This document shows, piece after piece, positions 44,798-54,805 of a stretch of DNA of 64,000 nt (its first letter is position 1; the number at the start of each line of letters is the position of its first letter). Under the pieces are notes generated by a model that saw only the letters and a program-made list of their open reading frames with translations, ran no database searches and was not told the DNA's origin. This DNA comes from Chloroflexota bacterium (GTDB lineage Bacteria; Chloroflexota; Anaerolineae; Anaerolineales; Anaerolineaceae): contig JAEKNU010000007.1 of assembly GCA_016838895.1 (NCBI GenBank), positions 1-64,000 on the forward strand, read 5' to 3'. Position numbers and translations under genes: made by a program.

Positions 44798-45760
44798 TTA
44801 ATTGGATACTAATTGTTTGCGGTATTTCTCACAGAATAGTGCAGGAGTACCCCCAGTATGCCAGAAGAGAATTCTTTCTTCTGGTTTTATGCTGCCATTC
44901 TCCATAAATTTTAACATGGCTCCGGCTGCTCTACCCGTATAAACAGGATCAAGCAATACTCCTTCTGTTTTGGCAAATAGCAATATCGCCTCTTTTTCCA
45001 ATTCCCCCATCACGCCATAACCTTGACCTAAAAAAGTATCATCCACAATCAATTCGCTTTGCTTCTGAACAGGTTCCCCATCCAACATCGACAAATCTTT
45101 CAATAGTTGATTGATATATCCAACAATAGTCGATTTATCGAACAAGATACTCACACCATATACTTTTCCACGCCAACTTGAGCATCTGGCTCCGTGAAGC
45201 AAACCAGCTTGTGTTCCTCCCGATCCGCATGCCAGAACAATCCTATCAAAACAATTATCCTGCGCAAGCATTTCATCAAAGGCTTTCTTATATGCATATG
45301 CGCCAATAGGTGTTGATGCGCCTAGAGGGATAAAATATGCGCTCTTCCCGCTGGAGGTTTTTTCCTCCATTACATTCTTTACTGTAGTATCCATCTTATC
45401 TGGAGAACATTTAACAATCTTTGCGCCAAACAATTGATTCAAAAATAAATTGCCAGATGGAGGATCTTCGCTTTCTCCATCGTGCAGGATCAATACACAT
45501 TCAAGACCATAGCGTGCACAAATAGCTGCTGTTTGCCTTACATGATTGGATTGTAATCCACCTACAGTAACAACTACCTCAGCTTTCTGATGCAATACAT
45601 CTGCAATAACATATTCTAGCTTGCGCGTTTTATTTCCCCCAAATTCCAATCCAGTTAAATCGTCCCTCTTGATAAATAAATTAGGATATCCAATTTTTTC
45701 GCCGATTCGTTCAAGATGTTGAATTGGCGTTGGTAAATTTGCAAATTGGCAATGTTTCAT
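44798..45760 (-). CDS. PLP-dependent D-cysteine desulfhydrase/ACC deaminase family
   Basis: A 320-residue fold-type II PLP enzyme. FIKRDDLTGLEFGGNKTRKLEYV carries the PLP lysine, GGLQSNHVRQTAA the carboxylate-binding SNH, and VLACGSGGTQAG the phosphate cradle. Family members degrade D-cysteine to pyruvate, sulfide and ammonia, or deaminate 1-aminocyclopropane carboxylate; the sequence alone does not separate these. It is the last gene of the envelope operon, two bases after a FemAB gene. Confidence 0.85.
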   Translation of the reverse strand: MKHCQFANLPTPIQHLERIGEKIGYPNLFIKRDDLTGLEFGGNKTRKLEYVIADVLHQKAEVVVTVGGLQSNHVRQTAAICARYGLECVLILHDGESEDPPSGNLFLNQLFGAKIVKCSPDKMDTTVKNVMEEKTSSGKSAYFIPLGASTPIGAYAYKKAFDEMLAQDNCFDRIVLACGSGGTQAGLLHGARCSSWRGKVYGVSILFDKSTIVGYINQLLKDLSMLDGEPVQKQSELIVDDTFLGQGYGVMGELEKEAILLFAKTEGVLLDPVYTGRAAGAMLKFMENGSIKPEERILFWHTGGTPALFCEKYRKQLVSN

Positions 45761-45762
45761 TT

Positions 45763-46869
45763 TTAAGTTATCTCTTGATTGATCTGATTTCGACGCATGA
45801 AGCGCATCAACCCCAATACGCTTGGTAAAACAATCGATATTATCTGATACCAGAAAGGTTTAACCACATAGTCCCAGGCGCCTATCCCACGTACAAGAGA
45901 AGCCCCCAGTCCCTGTTTGAATCTGAAAACACCATACATACTATCTTTTTCATCAATTTCATCAGGTGCGCCCCACATATCATAAATTTCACAGCCTAAT
46001 GATTTTGCATATTTGATTGCTTCCCATTGTAGCAAATATGTGGGCATCAAATTCCGCTGCTTTGTAGTTGACATTCCATAAAAATACCATGCCCGCTTTT
46101 GATATACAAAATTCATCAATCCGGCTAAAGGTACATCATCATATAAGGCGATTAAACCGTATGCCATTTTTGCTTGATAAAGTTTCTTCCATAATGAATA
46201 GTAATAATCTTCATCCCGAATAATAAAACCATCACGTTGGGAAGTTTCCGCATACATTTGATATATAAGATGGAAATCTTCTTCTGTAGCAGCTCGAATT
46301 TCTACACCTTTTTTCATCGCCAGACGAATATTGTAACGCGTTTTCTGTTTCATATTCGCTAATAATTTTTCTTCATCATCAATCAGTGATAACCAGAAGG
46401 TGTTCTTAAATTGAATTTGTTCCCTGGCATAGCGCCATCGATTTTCTTTTAATTGTGCTTCAACTGTCTTTCCTGCACAAGGAGTTACTATTTCCTGATT
46501 CTCTTCAATGTTAAAAAAGACTTCCGGATCTATTTTGATATAAACGGCCTGGTTTTCTCTGGCATATTCACCAAGATCTGCCAATACAATGCTTACAAGT
46601 TCTTCATTTTGCCAATCCAGAATCGGTCCCCGTGGTACATACATAATCGCTAGCGGGATTTGCAGTAGCGGTAAAACATTTGTTTTAATCAATACACTCG
46701 CACCACCTAACAAGTTATCCTCATTATCCCACCACAATAAAAATTGTGCTCTCCAACCAGTTTTTCCTTTGAAATCCGCCCACTGAGTGGATTGCAGAAC
46801 ATGACAGGAAAATGCCTGGCTCATACTACTTTCCCATTTTTCCGCTGTACAGATTTCTCGTTTAAGCAT
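45763..46869 (-). CDS. FemAB/FemX-type aminoacyltransferase, copy 1
   Basis: A 368-residue double-GNAT protein of the FemABX group, which uses aminoacyl-tRNA to add amino acids to the peptide of lipid II. Visible signatures are LQSTQWADFKGKTGW at the N-terminus, MKQKTRYNIRLAMKKGVEI in the middle, and the YLLQWEAIKYAKSLGCEIYDMWG block. A short hydrophobic stretch (about 333-355) near the C-terminus suggests membrane contact. It overlaps the NUDIX gene by eight bases. Confidence 0.87.
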   Translation of the reverse strand: MLKREICTAEKWESSMSQAFSCHVLQSTQWADFKGKTGWRAQFLLWWDNEDNLLGGASVLIKTNVLPLLQIPLAIMYVPRGPILDWQNEELVSIVLADLGEYARENQAVYIKIDPEVFFNIEENQEIVTPCAGKTVEAQLKENRWRYAREQIQFKNTFWLSLIDDEEKLLANMKQKTRYNIRLAMKKGVEIRAATEEDFHLIYQMYAETSQRDGFIIRDEDYYYSLWKKLYQAKMAYGLIALYDDVPLAGLMNFVYQKRAWYFYGMSTTKQRNLMPTYLLQWEAIKYAKSLGCEIYDMWGAPDEIDEKDSMYGVFRFKQGLGASLVRGIGAWDYVVKPFWYQIISIVLPSVLGLMRFMRRNQINQEIT

Positions 46870-47380
46870 TTCTTAAACCTTCCTTCTTCAATGTATCAAT
46901 CATGGATTGATGCCCGGCACCGGCAATATTTGTTGGAATCTCATTCAGCGCAAAATATTGAAATGCCTCAACTTCATCATTTTCGATAAAGTCACCATGT
47001 AGTACCTGGCAATCATAAAAAAGGACAATGCCATTCCCGCGCGGATCATCCCAATATTTAAACACCATACGTAAATCATTAACCTGAACCTGTAACCCGG
47101 CTTCTTCAAATACTTCCCGAATAACACCTTCTTCCAGTGTTTCTTCGTATTCCAGAAATCCTGCGGGTAAATTCCAATACCCACGCCAGGGCTCCTGGGC
47201 TCTTCTTAATAATAAAAGTTTCTCGTTCTGGAAAATTACAGCAGCAATACCAACCTTATGTTGTCGATAAAGCACTTCCCCACAATTTTTACATTGCTCC
47301 CGAAAGTAACCATTATCGCTGGCATCCACCAATATTGAACCACAATGATAACAATAATGTGGTTCCTTAGTCAAGTGCAT
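46862..47380 (-). CDS. NUDIX hydrolase with N-terminal zinc ribbon
   Basis: A 172-residue NUDIX protein. An N-terminal zinc ribbon (CYHCG...CKNCG) is followed by the Nudix box GFLEYEETLEEGVIREVFEEAGL, a full match to the G-x5-E-x7-REUxEExGU pattern. The layout resembles the C-terminal part of NADH pyrophosphatases, but the diagnostic downstream SQPWPFPxS motif is missing. The ATG at 47380 with GGAG eight bases upstream is preferred to a GTG at 47389. It is wedged between two FemAB genes and overlaps both. Confidence 0.88.
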   Translation of the reverse strand: MHLTKEPHYCYHCGSILVDASDNGYFREQCKNCGEVLYRQHKVGIAAVIFQNEKLLLLRRAQEPWRGYWNLPAGFLEYEETLEEGVIREVFEEAGLQVQVNDLRMVFKYWDDPRGNGIVLFYDCQVLHGDFIENDEVEAFQYFALNEIPTNIAGAGHQSMIDTLKKEGLRNA

Positions 47381-48359
47381 TTCGCTCACTCCACCAACGG
47401 TATAACCAATAGATCGGTTTTATGTAGACTTCATCCCATGCACCAGCTAAACGCCTGATTTGTCCGCCAAAGCCGCGTTTAAAGCGGTATACGCTCCATA
47501 ATCCATCCTGGCGATCCATGAAGTTATCTTCTAATGTTTTTTCATCTGCATCAGGGATACCCCATAGATCATAACTTGTACAACCCCTTGCTGCACAGTA
47601 TTGCATGGCTACCCATTGTAATAAATATGTTGGCATCCGATTGCGTTCTTTATTGTTGGAGGCACCATAAAAATACCAGGATCGCTTCCCGGAAATGAAT
47701 ATCATTATGCCAGCTAGCGGGATCTCATCATATGAAGCTATGAACAATTTGCATTTTTCTTTTGGGTGAAATAAATCAAAAGCAGCTTGATAATACGCTT
47801 TTGAATGAACGCCAAATTCATCACGCTGTCCGGTTTCAATCATCAGATCATGAAAGGTTTCCACAGATTCGCTTTCCTGAACTTGTATTTCTTTTTTCTT
47901 TGCCAGACGAATATTGTAACGCGTCTTTTGTTTCATACCAGCCAGCCAAGAATCCTCATCTTCAGAAAGATCAAGAACAATGGTATTCGGTGGTTGTACA
48001 GATTTTGCCGAAATCCATCCAGTCAGTTGATTTGCCAAAGGACTTTCATCAAATTCATCCTGCCAGATATCAACTTCAATTTTCAGGAATATACAATGTT
48101 TCTGCTTACAGAATAAGCGTATCTCGTTAATCAATGCTGCATTTGGTTGACCAATTGGACCCATAGGAATATACGCAATATGAAATCCCAGAGGTAAACG
48201 GCGCAGCAAAAGTTGGGCACCACTGGTTTCATGCACAAAATGATGAGCAGACCAACCAAATCGTTGCTTAAGTTCTGCCCATTGGGCGGTTTGCAAGATA
48301 TGAACATTTTCCTGATCAGTCAGGAAAGATTCCCATTCATTAATCGTAACGCGTGTCAT
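47367..48359 (-). CDS. FemAB/FemX-type aminoacyltransferase, copy 2
   Basis: A 330-residue paralogue of the FemAB gene downstream, with LQTAQWAELKQRFGWSAH, GMKQKTRYNIRLAKKKEIQV and YLLQWVAMQYCAARGCTSYDLWG. It probably adds an amino acid to the peptidoglycan stem peptide, so two copies could build a two-residue bridge. Its ATG overlaps the stop codon of the upstream epimerase gene (TAATG), and its end overlaps the NUDIX gene. Confidence 0.87.
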   Translation of the reverse strand: MTRVTINEWESFLTDQENVHILQTAQWAELKQRFGWSAHHFVHETSGAQLLLRRLPLGFHIAYIPMGPIGQPNAALINEIRLFCKQKHCIFLKIEVDIWQDEFDESPLANQLTGWISAKSVQPPNTIVLDLSEDEDSWLAGMKQKTRYNIRLAKKKEIQVQESESVETFHDLMIETGQRDEFGVHSKAYYQAAFDLFHPKEKCKLFIASYDEIPLAGIMIFISGKRSWYFYGASNNKERNRMPTYLLQWVAMQYCAARGCTSYDLWGIPDADEKTLEDNFMDRQDGLWSVYRFKRGFGGQIRRLAGAWDEVYIKPIYWLYRWWSERNALD

Positions 48360-50251
48360 TAGTATATCGTCGTTATCTCTTGTGGAGGTGTACTGCGGAT
48401 TTTCGCATCCGGGATAAGCTCGTCCAATAAATGAATGATCGCTGTTGGTTCCCCTTCTCTTGCCAGCTTAATTAATTCATCCACTGAATTTGATAATTCT
48501 TTTCCGGATAGCTCAATATGCCGCTCTGCTTGTCGAATATCAGGATGCGGGGTCGATTGAGAACGATTACCTTCATCCCATAAATCTTCACTTAGTTTCT
48601 CGCCAGCCCGAATGCCAGTAAAGACAATTTCAATATCCTTCCCTGGTTCTAATCCTGACAATCGGATCAAATCTTCCGCCAGATCAAGAATTCGTACTTG
48701 CTGCCCCATATTCAATACATAGGTTTCGCCGCATCCTTCCATTGAAGCTGCCTGTAAAACAAGATGTACAGCTTCAGGGATAGTCATAAAATAGCGTTTC
48801 ATATCCGGATGAGTGATCGTAATTGGTCCACCTTGTGCAATTTGACGCTTAAAAAGCGGTACAACACTACCACGGGAACCCAATACATTGCCAAATCGAA
48901 CAACTGAATAGGCTTTGTTATACCTGTGCGCTGCATCTAATACCATCAACTCAGCCATACGTTTTGTTGCACCCATCACATTAATCGGGCGCACGGCCTT
49001 ATCAGTTGAAATCATGACTAATTTTTCAATATCATGTTCCAGGCATACATTTACGACATTGCGAGAACCGAGAATATTATTCGTTATTGCTTCTTCGACA
49101 TTAGTTTCCATTAAAGGTACATGTTTATGAGCGGCAGCATGAAATACTAATTCAGGATGATGTCGTTGAAATAAATTATTCAAACGCTGATAATCGCGTA
49201 CATCACAAATCAATGGTCTAATTAACAATGAGGGGAAACTATCATGCAGTTCAAGGACAGATTCAAAAATACTATTCTCACCATGTCCAATGAGTATAAG
49301 TTCCGAAGGTCCCCAGCGGGCTACCTGGCGACATATTTCCCGGCCTATTGAACCACCGGCACCGGTAACTGCAATCGCTTTTCCACCCAGGGTTGCTCCA
49401 ACTTCTTCAAATAAAGAACTTACTGTCTCCCGACGAAGCAAGTCTGTAATTTGTACCTCACGCAAGCGGCTGATACTGACAATACCACCAAGCAATTCAT
49501 AGATACCAGGCATTGTGCGGAAAGGTGTCCCCTTAATGCGACATACATTTGCAACCAGACGAACTACACGACCCGGTGCACTTGGTATTGCGATGATCAC
49601 CTCATCAATTGAGCGGCGTTCAAGTGTTACAGCAAGATCGGTCAATGTACCGATAACCGGAACACCATATATTTGTTGATTCTGCTTGGCAGGATTATCA
49701 TCCAAAAAACCAATTGGATATAAATTCAATTGGAGGTTTTTCTGTAATTCGCGTACAACCATTGCACCAGCATCGCCAGCGCCAATAATGAGGATACGTT
49801 TTCCCTGGCTGCCTTGTTTATTTTGACCAGCATTTATGCGGTATTCTGCAACCAAACGCATAGTAAAACGTAAACCACCTACGGTGAGCAGGGTCAACAG
49901 CCAGTCAATAACCAGTACAGAGCGTGGGAAGCCGGTAAATACACCCATACTGAACATACCTACCAGCACAGTAGATACCAATACCGAAGCACTTGTTACC
50001 GCAGCCAGGATTAATTTTAGTTCTGGCACACTGGCATATAACCACATGCGCCGATATAAACCAAAGAAGTAATACACCAATGGTTTTATAATCAATGAGG
50101 CACCTAATAACCACATTGCTGAAGGTAAATATGTATAAAATGCCGGACTTAATTCAAGACGCAAAACATAACTTCCTAATACTGTTGCAACAATCAGTAT
50201 CAGGTCCCCCATCATTACGTAACGATTCCTGATGTTTGGCTTTGCTTTCAT
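48359..50251 (-). CDS. FlaA1/CapD-type nucleotide-sugar 4,6-dehydratase, membrane-bound
   Basis: A 630-residue protein with four N-terminal membrane helices (about 12-125), a first Rossmann-like domain (IIGAGDAGAMVVREL), and a catalytic short-chain dehydrogenase domain (about 285-600) with GAGGSIGREICRQ, HAAAHKHVPLME and STDKAVRPINVMGATKR. The Met-x3-Lys at the usual Tyr-x3-Lys site is typical of this family, which makes 4-keto-6-deoxy sugars from UDP-GlcNAc for surface glycans. It abuts the sugar transferase gene. Confidence 0.93.
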   Translation of the reverse strand: MKAKPNIRNRYVMMGDLILIVATVLGSYVLRLELSPAFYTYLPSAMWLLGASLIIKPLVYYFFGLYRRMWLYASVPELKLILAAVTSASVLVSTVLVGMFSMGVFTGFPRSVLVIDWLLTLLTVGGLRFTMRLVAEYRINAGQNKQGSQGKRILIIGAGDAGAMVVRELQKNLQLNLYPIGFLDDNPAKQNQQIYGVPVIGTLTDLAVTLERRSIDEVIIAIPSAPGRVVRLVANVCRIKGTPFRTMPGIYELLGGIVSISRLREVQITDLLRRETVSSLFEEVGATLGGKAIAVTGAGGSIGREICRQVARWGPSELILIGHGENSIFESVLELHDSFPSLLIRPLICDVRDYQRLNNLFQRHHPELVFHAAAHKHVPLMETNVEEAITNNILGSRNVVNVCLEHDIEKLVMISTDKAVRPINVMGATKRMAELMVLDAAHRYNKAYSVVRFGNVLGSRGSVVPLFKRQIAQGGPITITHPDMKRYFMTIPEAVHLVLQAASMEGCGETYVLNMGQQVRILDLAEDLIRLSGLEPGKDIEIVFTGIRAGEKLSEDLWDEGNRSQSTPHPDIRQAERHIELSGKELSNSVDELIKLAREGEPTAIIHLLDELIPDAKIRSTPPQEITTIY

Positions 50252-51679
50252 CTATTGTCCTCTCAACCCAAAAACCGTTCCAATTGTTCGTATAATGATG
50301 GAAATGTCCATGATCAAATTTTGATGTTTAATATAATATAGATCGTACTCTAATTTTACACGTGTTTCTTCTACAGTGGCGGCATAACCAAAATTGACTT
50401 GCGCCCATCCAGTTGCGCCAGGTTTTACCAGCAAACGCGCTCGATAAAATGGGACGTCTTTTTGTAGTTTTTCAACCAGTGTGGTTTGTTCAGCACGCGG
50501 GCCCACCAGGCTCATGTCACCGCGGAATATATTTATAAATTGGGGGAATTCATCCAAATGGCTTTTGCGCAAGAAATTGCCCACCCGAGTAATTCGATTA
50601 TCAGTCTGACTTGCCATACGAGCAACGCCATCCTTTTCGGATTCCTGAATCATCGTACGGAACTTGATAATGCGAAATTCTTTTCCACGTTTACCTAACC
50701 GGTCCTGAGTATAAAATATCGGCCAGCCACTGTCGATTAAGATTGTCAAAGCAACAAAGGGAAAGATCATTGCTAAAATGCCGAGACCAACCAATCCACC
50801 AGCAATATCCATTAACCGTTTTGCTGCATTATAGAAACTACCCGTATGTGCCTGGTCCAGGAAAGATCGCAGCAACCAATCTGATTTTAATAATAGAATC
50901 GGTACGCGTCCAAGTAATTCTTCATACAAAACCGGCATAGTAGTTATTTCAACGCCAGATTCTTCAGCGTTAATTAATTCCTGAAAAGTTTCTGAATTCA
51001 TTTCGCCAGAGATAGCAAACACCAGATCTGTGACATGTTCTTCTTCAATAATCTTCTTAAGATCAGAATTGGCTCCGAGTACAGGATAGCCTTCAAATTC
51101 TTTACCTAATTTTTCAGGGTCATCATCAATATAGCCAACAACAAAAAATGGCGGCGGCCAAATCTTATGTAATACAGAAGCCAATGTCAACCCCGAACGA
51201 CCACAGCCTACAATTAAAACACGCCGCATAAACATCGGCGTGGTAAAAATTCGGATATATAAGTAGCGCCATAGAATAGTCAATACAAAAGTAGAGACTA
51301 TGAATGCTGCAACACCACGTCGAGGTAATGAATTAGGATCAGATGTAAAATACACCAACAAATACAATCCTAAACTAATTACTGCTGCAATTGTCACTGA
51401 CTTAATGGTTTTTCCTCGATTTGCAGCACTGCGCACATCATACAATTCAACCAAAAGAATAATCCACAAGATTGGCAAGAAATAAAACCAAATTTCTGGA
51501 CGCTGTTGAATGAATTCCAGGGTAAAGTGCAGCCAGTCCTGCTTTGACCAGAAGAATAATGCAATTACGATAGAAAGATAGGAAACAAAAAGATCGCCAA
51601 CTAACAATATTATGCGTCTTTCTGCATCATTTATCCGCCAAAAGAATGGTTTCTTTTGTATGGATTTAAAGTTACCCAT
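50252..51679 (-). CDS. undecaprenyl-phosphate sugar-1-phosphate transferase (WcaJ/WbaP type)
   Basis: A 475-residue polyprenyl glycosylphosphotransferase. Four N-terminal helices (about 22-140), a Rossmann-like middle domain (VLIVGCGRSGLTL), a membrane-associated helix (KRLMDIAGGLVGLGILAMI) and the catalytic C-terminal part IIKFRTMI, LRKSHLDEFPQFINIFRGDMSLVGPR are present. It transfers the first sugar phosphate to the lipid carrier and so starts exopolysaccharide or O-unit assembly. It overlaps the glycosyltransferase gene by eight bases. Confidence 0.94.
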   Translation of the reverse strand: MGNFKSIQKKPFFWRINDAERRIILLVGDLFVSYLSIVIALFFWSKQDWLHFTLEFIQQRPEIWFYFLPILWIILLVELYDVRSAANRGKTIKSVTIAAVISLGLYLLVYFTSDPNSLPRRGVAAFIVSTFVLTILWRYLYIRIFTTPMFMRRVLIVGCGRSGLTLASVLHKIWPPPFFVVGYIDDDPEKLGKEFEGYPVLGANSDLKKIIEEEHVTDLVFAISGEMNSETFQELINAEESGVEITTMPVLYEELLGRVPILLLKSDWLLRSFLDQAHTGSFYNAAKRLMDIAGGLVGLGILAMIFPFVALTILIDSGWPIFYTQDRLGKRGKEFRIIKFRTMIQESEKDGVARMASQTDNRITRVGNFLRKSHLDEFPQFINIFRGDMSLVGPRAEQTTLVEKLQKDVPFYRARLLVKPGATGWAQVNFGYAATVEETRVKLEYDLYYIKHQNLIMDISIIIRTIGTVFGLRGQ

Positions 51680-52700
51680 TTGTGGTAGATTTTCTCCCGC
51701 GAAACATTGTTAGAGTACTATACAGAAACGCACTACCCCAAACAATGTGCATGACCATGATAGCCAAAGGCATTCCACCAAGTAAATATGATTGCTTGCG
51801 TTGGCGAGCCTCTTTGAAAGATCCAACTAATAATACCAGAAAATACAAAATAATCTCAATACCAAGCAAAATTTTTGCCGGCATCCAAAATATAGAGCAT
51901 ATCAGCAAAAATAAGATAGATAATACAAATAAAGGCGGCATAGCCTGTCGCAACTTGATCGTATCCGGATATCGACGCAGCATCTGGAATTTCCAGTACC
52001 CATATCGCCAGTACTGGACTGCCAATTGTTTCAGCGTTTCCCGGGCATAATAATTGGATTGAATTTCCGGATCTAACCAGATTTGCCCACCATTTTGACG
52101 GATACGAGTGTTAAATTCGTAATCTTCGTTTGATAGTAAACCTTCATCAAAAAAACCAATTTTTGAAAGCAATTCCCTTTTAAAACCGCCAAAAGGAACC
52201 GTATCCACATAACGGCCGGTTTTTGCAAAGCGATAGAATGCATCACCCACCCCAAAGGGGTGCGATGCTGCTGCTGCAATCGATTTTGATATCCAATGAT
52301 CTGAAGAAGGTTGAATTTTCCATACCCCTCCGATGTTATCCGCTTTTCCAGCCTTAAGTAATTCAACCGTTTTTTCAATATAAACAGTATTCGGCTCAGA
52401 ATGGGCATCCATTCGGATGATAAACTCACCAATGGCAGCATTCAGTGCAACATTCAAACCAGCCGGAATGTTTTTCTTGTCATTATCAAGAACAATCACT
52501 TTCATTGTTGCATGGCTATGCGCAAATTGTTCGATACGCTGGCGGGTTTTATCGGTTGAATGACCATCCGCTATAATAATTTCTATTTCCGCTGTTGGAA
52601 ACGATTGGTCGAATAATGCCTGTAACGTTTTTTCTATTGTCGCTTCTTCATTAAAGCAGGGAATAATTACACTTACTATGCAATTTGTTTGTTCCGCCAC
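51672..52700 (-). CDS. family 2 glycosyltransferase (exopolysaccharide type)
   Basis: A 342-residue GT2 enzyme with VSVIIPCFNEEATIEKTL, a DGHSTDKT loop, the DxD-like RMDAHSE metal site and EDYEFNTRIRQNGGQIW. Two membrane helices lie near the C-terminus (about 248-290) and a third at about 310-330. It is likely to extend the lipid-linked glycan. The start is GTG at 52700 with AGGA eight bases upstream; no ATG is available in the N-terminal region. It sits between the sensor kinase and the sugar transferase. Confidence 0.9.
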   Translation of the reverse strand: MAEQTNCIVSVIIPCFNEEATIEKTLQALFDQSFPTAEIEIIIADGHSTDKTRQRIEQFAHSHATMKVIVLDNDKKNIPAGLNVALNAAIGEFIIRMDAHSEPNTVYIEKTVELLKAGKADNIGGVWKIQPSSDHWISKSIAAAASHPFGVGDAFYRFAKTGRYVDTVPFGGFKRELLSKIGFFDEGLLSNEDYEFNTRIRQNGGQIWLDPEIQSNYYARETLKQLAVQYWRYGYWKFQMLRRYPDTIKLRQAMPPLFVLSILFLLICSIFWMPAKILLGIEIILYFLVLLVGSFKEARQRKQSYLLGGMPLAIMVMHIVWGSAFLYSTLTMFRGRKSTTNG

Positions 52701-52721
52701 AAAGATTTTCCTCAATTTATA

Positions 52722-54113
52722 TCATTTACTGGCTGGCAGGATAATGGTAAACGTACTGCCCTGCCCAAGTGTGCTTTTCAACGAAATTTTGCCGTCATGC
52801 ATTCGAATAAGCTGTGAAACGATAGATAAACCCAGCCCAACACCGTGCTGATCATCTGATTTCCGGGATAAATCTGCCTGGAAGAAGCGGTCAAAAATAT
52901 TTCTCTGATCTGCTTCGGAAATCCCTATACCAGTATCTGCAAATTCGATTTGATGTTCATAGCCTGATGATTTCCCATCGATACGGATTTTTCCACCAGC
53001 AGGTGTATATTTTATCGCATTATCCAGTAAATTTGTAAAAACCTGCATCATTTTATCGCCGTCTGCCTGACAATAAAACTCTGAATCCAGATGGTATGTA
53101 AGTTCTATTTGTTTCTCAAGTACTTGTGGCTTCAGTTTTTCAATCACGGACAGGATGATTGGTTTCAATGCAATCAACTCACAATTCAACGGAACCGAAC
53201 CAGCTTCAAGACGGGTTAACAAGAGCATCTCTTCCACCATGCGCTGCATGCGATCGGCCTCATCGAAAATAATGCTGGCACCCTTGCGGAATTCTTCGCT
53301 CGATTGCAAAGTGCCATCCAGCATTGCGCGTGAATATCCCTGAATAGATGTAATCGGTGTTTTTAAATCATGGGAAACATTACCCAGAAATACTTTTTGC
53401 GAATGACGAACTGATTTGATTTGCCTGATTAATTCATTAAATGTGGTGGCCAACTGCTGTACTTCATGCGGACCTTCCACATTGAGCACTTTACTATCAT
53501 CACTCAGCATCACCGGTGCATTGGATGCCATATTCTTTAAAGGTTGATTCATCCAGGAGGAAAGCCAAAAACTTAACACAACGGCAGCAAAAATTCCCAG
53601 ACCACCTCCGATCATCATCGGGCTTGCTAATTGTTCCCTAAAAACAGAAAGAATCGAAATTCTTTGGCGTGGCGTAGCCAGCAACATGTATTGCTTCTCG
53701 GATATGCGTCGCACCAGATAGAACCAGAAGTGATTCTTATCCCCGCGATATAATTTCGTCTCGCTGATTTCATCAATCGCTAATGATGCATCTAAAAACA
53801 ATTCCAAATCCGGAAGTACACCACTGGCACTATCATAGTCAATGAACCCATCAGATTGAAACAGGACAACCCTTATCCTGCGATTCGCGGCTTCCTTGGT
53901 TAATGCTCGTTCCAGCATCTCTGTTGATATATCACGCTCGACGCTCAATCGTGAACTGATCCATTCGCTGGCTAAATTCAATTGTTGAGAACTTTGCCGG
54001 AAACCAATCGGATATTTTATCGTTGACCAGATAAATCCAAAAATGATACCTGAAAGGATAATTAGTATTAATACAAAATAACTAATCAATAAGCGTGTTT
54101 GCAAAGTTTTCAT
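52722..54113 (-). CDS. sensor histidine kinase
   Basis: A 463-residue membrane sensor. Helices at about 8-30 and 163-185 bracket an extracytoplasmic sensor of about 130 residues; a HAMP segment (about 187-238), the phosphoacceptor His248 in FLGNVSHDLKTPITS, and an ATPase domain with NLLDNAIKYTPAGG, FADTGIGISEADQ and HGVGLGLSIV follow. All N, G1 and G2 boxes are present. It overlaps its response regulator by ATGA. The signal is unknown. Confidence 0.94.
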   Translation of the reverse strand: MKTLQTRLLISYFVLILIILSGIIFGFIWSTIKYPIGFRQSSQQLNLASEWISSRLSVERDISTEMLERALTKEAANRRIRVVLFQSDGFIDYDSASGVLPDLELFLDASLAIDEISETKLYRGDKNHFWFYLVRRISEKQYMLLATPRQRISILSVFREQLASPMMIGGGLGIFAAVVLSFWLSSWMNQPLKNMASNAPVMLSDDSKVLNVEGPHEVQQLATTFNELIRQIKSVRHSQKVFLGNVSHDLKTPITSIQGYSRAMLDGTLQSSEEFRKGASIIFDEADRMQRMVEEMLLLTRLEAGSVPLNCELIALKPIILSVIEKLKPQVLEKQIELTYHLDSEFYCQADGDKMMQVFTNLLDNAIKYTPAGGKIRIDGKSSGYEHQIEFADTGIGISEADQRNIFDRFFQADLSRKSDDQHGVGLGLSIVSQLIRMHDGKISLKSTLGQGSTFTIILPASK

Positions 54114-54802
54114 ACTTTCTTAACACATTTATATCCAATACCAGACACAGTTTCAATTGAAATCTGGCTATTGGATAACTTTTTACGAAGTTGTGCAACA
54201 TGTACGTCAACAGTGCGTGTTTGCCCAGCAAAATCATACCCCCAGGCTAATTGCAATAGTTTATCCCGCGATAATACAAAACCAGGATGTTGAAAGAATA
54301 TCCATAAAACTTCAAATTCCTGTGTCCTTAATGGAATCTCTATTTCATTTACCCTGACTTCACGTTTTTGAGGATCCAATATAACATTACCCATTTTTAG
54401 CACTTCTGATTTTTGTGCATTTTGATTCAGTATTTCCCCGCGGCGAAGAATTGCTTTCACCCGAGCAACCAACTCACGCGGATTAAATGGCTTAGTCATG
54501 TAATCATCTGCGCCCAATTCCAGCCCTAAAATCTTATCAATGTCTTCATCACGGGCAGTTAACATTAGAATTGGCACTGTGATCCCTTCAGCACGGAGTT
54601 TTTTACATAATTCAAAACCGTCCAATCCGGGCAGCATCACATCCAACACAACAAAATCAGGCTGTTTGGCTGTAATCATCTGATACGCTTGCAATCCATC
54701 CTGGGCAGTTAACGTACTGAATCCCTCTCGCTCTAAATACAGGCAGGAGAGATCCAGTATGTTTTTCTCATCATCAACAATCAGAATTTCTTCACGATCC
54801 AT
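54110..54802 (-). CDS. OmpR-family response regulator
   Basis: A 230-residue regulator: receiver domain (about 5-115) with the DDE pocket, phosphoacceptor Asp54 in VVLDVMLPG and K104-type Lys in MTKPFNPREL, and a C-terminal winged helix (about 133-228; LRTQEFEVLWIFFQHPG and RTVDVHVAQLRKKL). It pairs with the kinase just downstream and may control the envelope operon in which it lies (inference). Confidence 0.95.
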   Translation of the reverse strand: MDREEILIVDDEKNILDLSCLYLEREGFSTLTAQDGLQAYQMITAKQPDFVVLDVMLPGLDGFELCKKLRAEGITVPILMLTARDEDIDKILGLELGADDYMTKPFNPRELVARVKAILRRGEILNQNAQKSEVLKMGNVILDPQKREVRVNEIEIPLRTQEFEVLWIFFQHPGFVLSRDKLLQLAWGYDFAGQTRTVDVHVAQLRKKLSNSQISIETVSGIGYKCVKKV

Positions 54803-54805
54803 GCG

